This document shows positions 39,449 to 46,805 of a DNA stretch of 64,000 nucleotides, piece after piece. Source of the DNA: Humibacillus xanthopallidus (GTDB lineage Bacteria > Actinomycetota > Actinomycetes > Actinomycetales > Dermatophilaceae); assembly GCF_006716675.1 (NCBI RefSeq), contig NZ_VFPM01000001.1, positions 434,001 through 498,000 of the forward strand. Reading direction: 5' to 3'. The first letter of the stretch is position 1. Each line of letters starts with the position of its first letter. The notes below the pieces were generated by a model. The model made no database searches, was not told the DNA's origin, and was given only the letters and a program-made list of their open reading frames with translations. The position numbers were made by a program, and so were the translations under genes.

Positions 39449-40125
39449 AGATCACCGGCACCTCGAGGCTCGCGGCGCCGCCCCACCAGGTGTGGGACGC
39501 CGTCCACGACCCGGCGGTCCTCGCCCGCTGCCTGCCCGGGTGCGAGCGCCTCACGGAGCTCGCCGACCACCACTACGCGATGACCGTCACTGCGGGGGTG
39601 GCCGCCATCAAGGGCACCTACGACGGTGAGGTGGCCCTGCTCGAGCCCCAGCCGCCGACCTCCTTCGCGATGCGCGCCTCGGGAGTCGGCGCACCCGGCA
39701 CGGTCGACGCGCTCGTCGTCGTTCGACTCGCCGAGACCCCGCTCGGAGGCACCGAGCTCACCTACGACGCCGACGCCTCCGTGGGTGGTGCCATCGGTGG
39801 CGTCGGGCAGCGGATGCTGTCGGGCGTCACGCGCAAGATGGCAGGTGAGTTCTTCGCCGCCCTCGACGCCGACATCGCCGGCCTCAACGGCGCGGGCACG
39901 GGGGTGGCCACCCCGCCGCTCGCGGGTGGCCCCGAGGCCGTCGGCGCTGCGCCGGCCCCCATGGCGGGCGCAGGGAGCGCACCGCGGTCCTACCCCGGGC
40001 GAGCCTCGCAGCCGTCCGGGTCGGCACTCGAGGGGCCGCGAGGCTTCGCCCTCGGGGTCGTCGCCGGCGGCGTCATCGCCCTGCTCGGGGTCGCGCTCGG
40101 CGCACGGCTCGGACGGAGGCGCTGA
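39445..40125 (+). CDS. CoxG-type SRPBCC protein with C-terminal membrane anchor
   Basis: The first 150 residues fit the CoxG/SRPBCC fold (MKITGTSRLAAPPHQVWDAV, LARCLPGCERL, GTYDGEVALLEPQPP). A Gly/Ala/Pro-rich linker follows and the last 30 residues form one membrane helix with a basic end (ALGVVAGGVIALLGVALGA-like, then RLGRRR). CoxG proteins are thought to anchor or help assemble Mo-hydroxylases at the membrane. It overlaps the Mo subunit gene (ATGA), consistent with that role. Confidence 0.85.
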   Translation: MKITGTSRLAAPPHQVWDAVHDPAVLARCLPGCERLTELADHHYAMTVTAGVAAIKGTYDGEVALLEPQPPTSFAMRASGVGAPGTVDALVVVRLAETPLGGTELTYDADASVGGAIGGVGQRMLSGVTRKMAGEFFAALDADIAGLNGAGTGVATPPLAGGPEAVGAAPAPMAGAGSAPRSYPGRASQPSGSALEGPRGFALGVVAGGVIALLGVALGARLGRRR

Positions 40126-40126
40126 C

Positions 40127-41050
40127 GTGCGCGCGTTCACCGCGGCCGCTGTCCAGATCGCCCCAGTGGCAGCCCCGCTCACCGCCGAGACCATCACGAC
40201 CAACGTCGAGCACTGCGTGGAGAGGACGCGGCGCTGTGTCGCCGCGACCGGGGCCGAGCTCGTCGTGCTCCCCGAGACGGCCACCACCGGCTTCACCCCC
40301 GGCTGCTCGAAGGAGGAGCTCTGGGACCTCGTCACCGAGCTGCCCGGCCCGATGACCGAGCCCCTGCAGGAGGTGGCCCGTGAGCTCGGCGTGCACCTGT
40401 GCGTCGGCACCTACGAGCGCGGCCCCGAGCGCGGGGTCGTCTACAACTCGTCGGTGCTCATCGCGCCCTCGGGCGAGGTGCTCGGCGTCTATCGCAAGAC
40501 GCATCCCTTCTGCTCCGAGATCGTCACGGGCGGCGGGTGGGTGACGCCCGGCGACACCGTCACCGTGTGCGACACCGACCTCGGCCGCATCGGCATGATC
40601 ATCTGCTTCGACGGCGACTACCCCGAGCTGTCACGCATCCAGGCCGTCCAGGGCGCCGAGGTCATCTGCCGCCCGTCGGCCCTGCTGCGCTCGGCCGACA
40701 TCTGGGACCTCACGTCCCGCGCCCGCGCCTACGACAACCACGTCTACGTCATCGGCGCGAACGCCGTCGGGACTGACCCCGCCGGAGTGCTCTACTTCGG
40801 CAACTCGCACATCGTCACTCCCATCGGCCACGTCGTCGCCCGCGCCGCCACCCACGAGGGGTGGGTCACCGCCCGCCTCGACCCTGCCGAGGCCCTTGCC
40901 TCCCTGACACCCGGCTCCAACATCGGGCAGTCCTTCGACCACCTGCGCGACCGCAACCTCGATCTCATCCGCAACCACCGCGACGACCTCGAGCGGCCCG
41001 CCGAGACACCGTTCGCGCACGCCCCCATCCACCGCGGCGAGGCCGGCTGA
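40127..41050 (+). CDS. Nitrilase-superfamily amidohydrolase
   Basis: A 307-residue carbon-nitrogen hydrolase with the Glu-Lys-Cys triad in place: LVVLPETATTGF (Glu), GVYRKTHPF (Lys) and IGMIICFDGDYPE (Cys). The family includes omega-amidases, ureidopropionases and carbamoylases. It begins 1 nt after the CoxG stop with GTG 40127, so it is the last gene of the Mo-hydroxylase operon. In the pathway proposed here it could deamidate malonamate to malonate, or directly hydrolyse ureidomalonate; sequence alone does not decide. Its TGA stop is fused to a REP-like element. Confidence 0.9.
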   Translation: MRAFTAAAVQIAPVAAPLTAETITTNVEHCVERTRRCVAATGAELVVLPETATTGFTPGCSKEELWDLVTELPGPMTEPLQEVARELGVHLCVGTYERGPERGVVYNSSVLIAPSGEVLGVYRKTHPFCSEIVTGGGWVTPGDTVTVCDTDLGRIGMIICFDGDYPELSRIQAVQGAEVICRPSALLRSADIWDLTSRARAYDNHVYVIGANAVGTDPAGVLYFGNSHIVTPIGHVVARAATHEGWVTARLDPAEALASLTPGSNIGQSFDHLRDRNLDLIRNHRDDLERPAETPFAHAPIHRGEAG

Positions 41051-41070
41051 TCGAGAGAGCAGCTCGTCGC
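41049..41070 (+). repeat. REP-like element A at the nitrilase gene stop
   Basis: ATCGAGAGAGCAGCTCG beginning within the TGA stop codon, in the convergent gap between the nitrilase and RDD genes. Confidence 0.7.
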
Positions 41071-41145
41071 CTCGACGACTCAGGCACCAGCCCGTATGCC
41101 GGCCGCTGATGTCACGAGGCCGCAGCCACCCTGGGGGCGGGCGAC

Positions 41146-41643
41146 CTAGGAGGACGCCCAGTCGTAGATCACGGAGGTGCGCAGGAGCATGTCTGCGGCA
41201 GAACGGTTCTCGCGGCTGATGACGACCCAGAAGAGAACGATGGGGACGAAGACGCAGAGCAGGGCGCGCCACAGGGCGATGAGCGGCCGCACCCGGTCAC
41301 CGCGCGAGTTGACGACGCGCAGCCCCAGCAGGCGCGCGCCGTAGGTGCGACCCGTCGTCGCCCAGGCGAGGGTGAAGTAACAGACGAGGAAGCCGAGGAA
41401 GCAGGCGAAGAGGAGGCCGAAGCCGGGGTCCGGGAAGCTGAACCCTCGGGGACTCAGCACGAAGTAGGCAGCGACGACACCGGCATACCCCAGCGCGACA
41501 GCGGCCACGCCGACGGCGGCGTCGACGCACGCTGCGAGCGTCCTCGTGACGATGCCGGCGCGGTGGCCCTGCACGGACCGGGCCGCGGTCGGCACCGTGA
41601 CGCGCGCAGCGCCGTTCTGGGGGAGGTCCTCAGGCAGCTCCAT
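41146..41643 (-). CDS. RDD family membrane protein
   Basis: A 165-residue RDD protein: GIVTRTLAACVDAAVG marks the first helix with the Arg and Asp of the family, followed by YFTLAWATTGRTYGARLLGLRVV and a C-terminal helix region ending LLRTSVIYDW. Function unknown in general; some members are ion exchangers. It begins 11 bp after the repeat-protein gene and is probably in an operon with it. This gene starts the non-catabolic block that splits the cluster. Confidence 0.85.
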   Translation of the reverse strand: MELPEDLPQNGAARVTVPTAARSVQGHRAGIVTRTLAACVDAAVGVAAVALGYAGVVAAYFVLSPRGFSFPDPGFGLLFACFLGFLVCYFTLAWATTGRTYGARLLGLRVVNSRGDRVRPLIALWRALLCVFVPIVLFWVVISRENRSAADMLLRTSVIYDWASS

Positions 41644-41653
41644 CGTGCCCGCC

Positions 41654-42631
41654 TCAGTGGTCGGATCCGTTGGGTGCTGCCGGCACGGGGGCGCCGCCAC
41701 GGTCTCGGGGCGTCGGCTGGCCCGGTGAACGCTCCTGCCTGCGCAGGATCCGATCGACGACGTGCGACACCCGCTCGTCGGCGCCGATGCCCTGGCGGCG
41801 GACCTCGCGCAGACCCTCGGAGGCCATCGAGCCGGTCGAGCTGCGGATGATGCCCGGAAGGTCGATGCCCTCGACGACGAACTCCGCCAGCTCGATGAGG
41901 TCGAGCTTGGCGATGACCTTGTCGAAGTCGGCACGGGCGACGACGGCGTCGACGTCGATGCGGTCGATGATCCGCTCGAGGTCCACCCCGGCGACCACCT
42001 CGTCGATGTCGACCCGGTCGATCGCCTTCTGCAGGTCGGCCTTGGCCACCACCGAGTCGACGTCCACGCGGTCGATGACCGCCTGGATGTCGGCGCGGGC
42101 GACGATCGCGTCGACGTCGATGCGGTCGATGATGCGCTGGAGGTCCACCCCGGCGACGATGCCGTCGATGTCGACCCGGTCGATCGCCTTCTCGAGGTCA
42201 GCCCGAGCCACGACCGCGTCGACGTCGAGCTCGGCTGCGAGCGCGTCGAGGTCGACGTGCTTGCGCACGAGCTCGTTGACGTCGACGTAGCCGAGCACGG
42301 AGTCGACGAGCCCCGGAGCGACTCGTCGGGCCAGCGCGTCTGCCCGCTCGAGCGCCTCGCGACGCTCGCGATCGCCCAACCTCAGCAGCTCGCGGACCCA
42401 GGATTGCCGACGCGCCACCCGTGCGGCCTCGACGGGGAGCTTGACGGCAGCCCGCAGCGGAGCGCCGACGAGGGGGAGGGCGCCGGCACGCCGCGCCGCC
42501 TCGAGCGCGACGACGGCGAGGCCGAGCACCGCGTCGGCGGCATCGGCGCCCGTCCAACCGGCACCTCCCTCGGGGATGCGCGGCGCAGAGGGCGACGCAG
42601 ACACGGGGGCATCCGGCGGTCCGAGGTGCAC
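41654..42631 (-). CDS. Protein with six tandem 18-residue VDVD repeats
   Basis: A 325-residue protein. Residues about 170-290 consist of at least six 18-residue units of the form VDVDAVVARADLEKAIDR; units 1/4, 2/5 and 3/6 are most alike, so a three-unit block was duplicated. The regular Asp and hydrophobic spacing suggests an amphipathic helical solenoid or coiled-coil-like surface. An alanine-rich hydrophobic stretch (ADAVLGLAVVALEAARRAGALPLVG) precedes it. I chose GTG 42631 because CAGGAGG lies 5 nt upstream. Similar repeat proteins occur next to RDD genes in other actinobacteria. Function unknown. Confidence 0.7.
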   Translation of the reverse strand: MHLGPPDAPVSASPSAPRIPEGGAGWTGADAADAVLGLAVVALEAARRAGALPLVGAPLRAAVKLPVEAARVARRQSWVRELLRLGDRERREALERADALARRVAPGLVDSVLGYVDVNELVRKHVDLDALAAELDVDAVVARADLEKAIDRVDIDGIVAGVDLQRIIDRIDVDAIVARADIQAVIDRVDVDSVVAKADLQKAIDRVDIDEVVAGVDLERIIDRIDVDAVVARADFDKVIAKLDLIELAEFVVEGIDLPGIIRSSTGSMASEGLREVRRQGIGADERVSHVVDRILRRQERSPGQPTPRDRGGAPVPAAPNGSDH

Positions 42632-42778
42632 GGCAGCCTCCTGACGACGATGTGGTGGGCCAACACCACCATCATCCGCTTCGCAGCGACGTCGCGCGTC
42701 ATCTCCATCGGGTGACCCGAGAGGCGCAGGGGCACTGCTCCCCGGAGGACGAACCACCCCTTTCCCCCACCTCCACCC

Positions 42779-42845
42779 CAATCGAAAGAGCAGTTCGTCG
42801 GGAGGCCGCCCGCGGCCGAGCCGACGAACTGCTCTTTCGATCGGG
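42779..42845. repeat. REP-like element A, perfect inverted pair
   Basis: Two copies face each other (42781-42801 and 42822-42842) with a perfect 21-bp stem and a GC-rich 20-nt loop. It lies upstream of the repeat-protein gene and downstream of the ECF sigma factor gene, where it could terminate the latter. Confidence 0.9.
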
Positions 42846-42872
42846 TGGCCGGCTGCGCGTTCGACGGTGTGG

Positions 42873-44057
42873 TCAGGGGGTGCCCGTATGCCGGAGGCGG
42901 GCCACCTGGGCCAGCAGGTGTCGCTGCTCGGCGACGTTCACCGCCACGGAGGCCGCGCGCTCGAGGTGGTCCGCCGCCGCGTCGGTGTCACCCACCATCT
43001 CGAGGAGGTGCCCACGCACGCCGAGCCACCGTTGCGTGTCTCCCAGACGGTCCGCGACGGAGTCGACGAGTCGCAGCCCCTGCTCCGGCCCGTCAGCCAT
43101 CGCGACCGCGACGGCACGGTTGAGCGTGACGACGGGGTTGCCCGTGACCGACTCGAGCAGCCCGTAGAGCTCAGAGATCTCGCTCCAGTCCGTCGCCTCG
43201 GCCGAACGCGCCCGGTCGTGGGCAGCCGCGATGGCGGCCTGGAGCTGGTACTCCCCCACATCGCGGTGCGCCATCGCTCGTCCGAGCAGGTCGACTCCCT
43301 CCGCCGCCAGCCCGCGATCCCACAGCGAGCGATCCTGCTCGGGCAGCGGCACGAGCCGACCGCTGACGTCGGTGCGCGCCGGCCGGCGGGCGTCGAGCAG
43401 CAGCATGAGGGCGAGCAGGCCCAGGGCCTCGGGATCGCTGGGTGAGCCCGCCACGAGGAGCCGGGTCATCCGGATCGCCTCACCGCAGAGGTCGACCCGT
43501 TGCAGCTGCTCCCCGCGCGTGCTCGTGTAGCCCTCGTTGAAGACGAGGTAGAGGACGTGGAGCACCGACCGGAGCCGTTGGTCGCGATCGGCACCGGACG
43601 GCATACGGAAGCGCTCGCCCGACTGGCGGATCTGCGTCTTGGCGCGGCTGATCCGCTGCGCCATCGTCGCCTCCGGCACGAGGAAGGCTCGCGCGATCTC
43701 AGCCGTGGTGAGGCCACCCACGGCGCGCAGCGTGAGCGCGATGGCCGACGCCGGCGTCAGCGCGGGGTGGCAGCAGAGGAAGAGCACCGTGAGGCTGTCG
43801 TCCCGGTCGGGTGCGTCCGTCGCGGGCACGTCCCACGCGACGACCCGGGCCTCGCGCTCGCGGCGCGCGGAGTCGCTGCGCCAGGTGTCGACGAGGCGCC
43901 GCGACGCCACGCGGACGAGCCATGCGCGAGGCTGGTCCGGCACGCCCTCCCCCGGCCACCGTCGCGCCGCGGCGATGAGGGCCTCCTGGGTGGCGTCCTC
44001 GGCACCGTTGAAGTCGCCGAACCTCCGGCTGACGATGCCGACGACCTGCGGCGCCAA
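42873..44057 (-). CDS. ECF42-type RNA polymerase sigma factor
   Basis: A sigma factor with region 2 (GAEDATQEALIAAARRWP...PRAWLVRVASRR), region 4 (LTTAEIARAFLVPEATMAQRISRAK) and a long C-terminal extension of about 200 residues with TPR-like helices (VFNEGYT, LLALMLLLDARRPAR, DWSEISELYGLLESVTGNPVVTLNRAVA). This layout defines the ECF42 group, which is controlled without an anti-sigma and paired with DGPF proteins; the gene upstream is one. The start is unclear: TTG 44057 is the only standard start in the open frame and leaves region 2 slightly short, since family-like residues (VDDLLRT) precede it. Confidence 0.87.
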   Translation of the reverse strand: MAPQVVGIVSRRFGDFNGAEDATQEALIAAARRWPGEGVPDQPRAWLVRVASRRLVDTWRSDSARREREARVVAWDVPATDAPDRDDSLTVLFLCCHPALTPASAIALTLRAVGGLTTAEIARAFLVPEATMAQRISRAKTQIRQSGERFRMPSGADRDQRLRSVLHVLYLVFNEGYTSTRGEQLQRVDLCGEAIRMTRLLVAGSPSDPEALGLLALMLLLDARRPARTDVSGRLVPLPEQDRSLWDRGLAAEGVDLLGRAMAHRDVGEYQLQAAIAAAHDRARSAEATDWSEISELYGLLESVTGNPVVTLNRAVAVAMADGPEQGLRLVDSVADRLGDTQRWLGVRGHLLEMVGDTDAAADHLERAASVAVNVAEQRHLLAQVARLRHTGTP

Positions 44058-44092
44058 GGTGCGCAGCAGGTCGTCGACCGCGTGGGTTGGGC

Positions 44093-44539
44093 TCAGCGGA
44101 CGCCCTCGGCAGTGCGCAGGAAGTCATCCATGGAGTCGGCGTCGGACGGCACGTCGTCGTCGTCCATCACCTGCCGCACGTGGATCGGCTGGGCGAGGGG
44201 CACGCCGCCGGGTCCGGGGACCGCCGACAGGCGCGCGGCGATCTCGATCGCGCGCTCCTCGGAGTCGACCTCGACGATCTGGAAGCCGGCAAGCCACTCC
44301 TTGAACTCCTGGAACGGGCCGTCCGTGACGACGGGCGCGCCGCCGGAGGAGCGGACGATCTTGGCGAGGTCTGGCCCCGTCAGGATGGTCGACCCGACGA
44401 GCTCGCCGCGTGCGACGAGCTCGTCCATGAGGGCGCCGTAGTAGTCGAGGTGCGCCTGCACCTCTTCGGGCGCCCACTCGGACATCGGGGTGTCGGCGTT
44501 CCCGGGCTGGAAGTCGACACCGATGAGGTACTTCGCCAT
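44093..44539 (-). CDS. YCII-related DGPF-domain protein (ECF42 partner)
   Basis: A 148-residue YCII-like protein. The DGPF motif is present in VVTDGPFQEFKEWLAGFQIVE. Such proteins are the standard genomic partners of ECF42 sigma factors and often their targets. AAGGAGA precedes the ATG at 44539. It is followed after 35 bp by the sigma factor gene, whose weak start may depend on coupling. Confidence 0.9.
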   Translation of the reverse strand: MAKYLIGVDFQPGNADTPMSEWAPEEVQAHLDYYGALMDELVARGELVGSTILTGPDLAKIVRSSGGAPVVTDGPFQEFKEWLAGFQIVEVDSEERAIEIAARLSAVPGPGGVPLAQPIHVRQVMDDDDVPSDADSMDDFLRTAEGVR

Positions 44540-44668
44540 GACTGCTCTCCTTCGTGACGGCGTGCCCAGCGTGGCACGCTCATCCCTCAGACGGAGCCGA
44601 GGTGCGGTTCTCGACATTGGCAGGTTGTGCCAACGCCACCGCCCTGAGGGCTGGGTTGGATTCTTCCC

Positions 44669-46804
44669 ATGACGCGACGAATCCGCATCGGCATCGACAC
44701 CGGGGGCACGTTCACCGACGTCGTCGCGCTCGACGAGGACTCCGGCGACGTCGTGACGACGAAGACCCCGTCGACCCCCGGCAACCCCGCCGACGGCTTC
44801 CTCACCGGCGTCCGCAAGGTCCTCGACCGCATGGGCGCGAGCGGCGACGACATCACGTCGGTCTCTCACGGCACGACCGTCGCGACGAACAAGCTGCTCG
44901 AGGGCAAGGTCGAGGCCCTGGGCTTCATCACGACCGAAGGCTACGAGTTCGTCCTCGAGATCGCGCGCCAGGCCGTGCCCGACGGCTACGGCAACTCCTA
45001 CTTCTGGGTCAAGCCCCCGCGCATCGTCCCGGCCGACCACGTCAAGACGGTGGGTGGGCGAGTCGACTTCGAGGGCAAAGAGATCCGCCCCTTCGACGAA
45101 GAACGCGCTGGGGCGGTCGCCCGGTGGTTCAAGGATCGCGGCATCACGACGATCGGCGTCTGCTTCCTGCACTCCTACGCCGACGACAGCCACGAGCTCG
45201 CCATGCGCGACGTCCTGCGCCGCGAGCATCCCGACGCCGTCGTCTCGATCAGCTCGGAGGTGCTGCGCGAGTACCGCGAGTACGAACGCTCGATGACGAC
45301 CCTCGTCGACGCCGCGGTCAAGCCGAACGTGTCACGCTACGTCGCGAACATCCGCGCCCGGCTCGACGACTTCCTCGCACCGCCGGTCGATGTATCGACG
45401 CCTGCCCTGGCCCGCGCGGATACATCGGCCCGGCTGCCGTTCTGGGTGATGAAGAGCAACGGCGGCGTGCTGTCGGCCGACGAGGTCGTCAACCAGCCGA
45501 TCACGACGGTGCTCTCGGGACCTGCTGCAGGCGCTCTCGGCGCCGGCCTCATCGCGAGCCGCGCCGGCTTCGACAAGGTGCTGACCTGCGACGGGGGCGG
45601 CACGTCGACCGACGTCTCCGTCGTGCTCTCCGGCGAGCCGACCCTGACGACCGAGGGGTCGGTCGGCGCCTACCCGAGCAAGATCCCGATGATCGACGTC
45701 GTCACCGTGGGCGCCGGCGGAGGCTCGATCGCGTGGATCTCACCCGAGGGCTCGCTCAAGGTCGGCCCCCAGTCGGCCGGCGCGGACCCCGGCCCACTCT
45801 GCTACGCCAGGGGCGGCACCGCGCCGACCATCACCGACGCTCACGTGATGCTCGGACGCATCCCCCCGCACCTGCTCGGCGGCGAGATCCCCCTCGCGGT
45901 CGAGGCCGCGCGTGCCGGCATCACCGAGCTGGCCGAACGCGTCGGTCTCGACATCGACCGTTGTGCCACAGGGATTCTCGAGATCTCCGCCTGGAACCAG
46001 GCCAACGCCCTGCGCCAGGTCAGCGTCAAGCGTGGTCTCGACGTGCGCGACTTCATGCTGACGACCTTCGGCGGCTCGGGCTCGCTGCTCGCCTGCCGCC
46101 TCGTCGACATCCTCGGCCTCGCCGGCGTCGTCGTGCCGCAGAACCCCGGCAACGTCTCTGCCTTCGGGCTGCTGACCGTCGACGTGAAGAACGACTACGT
46201 GCAGACGTCGGTGGCGCGGCACTCGACCCTCGACCATGCGGCGGTGCAGCGCACCTTCGACGAGCTCACCACCAATGCCGCCAACGCCCTTGATGCACAA
46301 GGGTTCTCGAGAGATGCCCACCGCTACACGCGGACCGTCGACCTGCGCTACTTCGGCCAGGCCTACGAGGTCCGTGTCCCCGCGCCCGACGGCGCCGTCG
46401 ACGAGGGGTATGCCGCCGCCCTCGCCTCGCGCTTCCACGACGAGCACCGCGCGCTCTACGGCTACGACTTCCGCGACGACCCGCGCCAGCAGGTCGAGTG
46501 GGTCAACCTGCGCGTCACCGGAATCGGTCCGATCACCCGCCCGGTCCTGCGCGAGCTCGACCCGGCGGAGTCGTCCACGGAGAGCATGCGGGCGCGCGCC
46601 CATCGCGGCACCCGCCCGGTCTGCTTCGACCCCGACACCGGCTATGTCGACACCGACCTCTGGTGGCGCCTCGACCTGCTCGCCGGCGACGTCATCACCG
46701 GGCCCGCCGTCATCGAGGAGTTCGGCTCGACCGTCCCCGTGCACCCGGGATTCGGGGTGCGCGTCGACGCACTCGGCAACCTCGTCATCACCAAGGAGGC
46801 CTGA
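44669..46804 (+). CDS. hyuA: Hydantoinase/oxoprolinase subunit A
   Basis: A 711-residue HyuA-type ATPase subunit. The N-terminal actin-like phosphate motif IGIDTGGTFTDVVALDE, VSHGTTVATNKLLEGK, SGPAAGALGAGLIA and CDGGGTSTDVSVVLSG are all present. HyuA/HyuB pairs hydrolyse cyclic imides or carboxylate ketones with ATP. Here it lies in a cluster with barbiturase, carbamate kinase and the transcarbamylase homologues, so a nitrogen heterocycle or a ring-opened ureide is likely. It is followed by hyuB after 1 nt. Confidence 0.9.
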   Translation: MTRRIRIGIDTGGTFTDVVALDEDSGDVVTTKTPSTPGNPADGFLTGVRKVLDRMGASGDDITSVSHGTTVATNKLLEGKVEALGFITTEGYEFVLEIARQAVPDGYGNSYFWVKPPRIVPADHVKTVGGRVDFEGKEIRPFDEERAGAVARWFKDRGITTIGVCFLHSYADDSHELAMRDVLRREHPDAVVSISSEVLREYREYERSMTTLVDAAVKPNVSRYVANIRARLDDFLAPPVDVSTPALARADTSARLPFWVMKSNGGVLSADEVVNQPITTVLSGPAAGALGAGLIASRAGFDKVLTCDGGGTSTDVSVVLSGEPTLTTEGSVGAYPSKIPMIDVVTVGAGGGSIAWISPEGSLKVGPQSAGADPGPLCYARGGTAPTITDAHVMLGRIPPHLLGGEIPLAVEAARAGITELAERVGLDIDRCATGILEISAWNQANALRQVSVKRGLDVRDFMLTTFGGSGSLLACRLVDILGLAGVVVPQNPGNVSAFGLLTVDVKNDYVQTSVARHSTLDHAAVQRTFDELTTNAANALDAQGFSRDAHRYTRTVDLRYFGQAYEVRVPAPDGAVDEGYAAALASRFHDEHRALYGYDFRDDPRQQVEWVNLRVTGIGPITRPVLRELDPAESSTESMRARAHRGTRPVCFDPDTGYVDTDLWWRLDLLAGDVITGPAVIEEFGSTVPVHPGFGVRVDALGNLVITKEA

Positions 46805-46805
46805 C

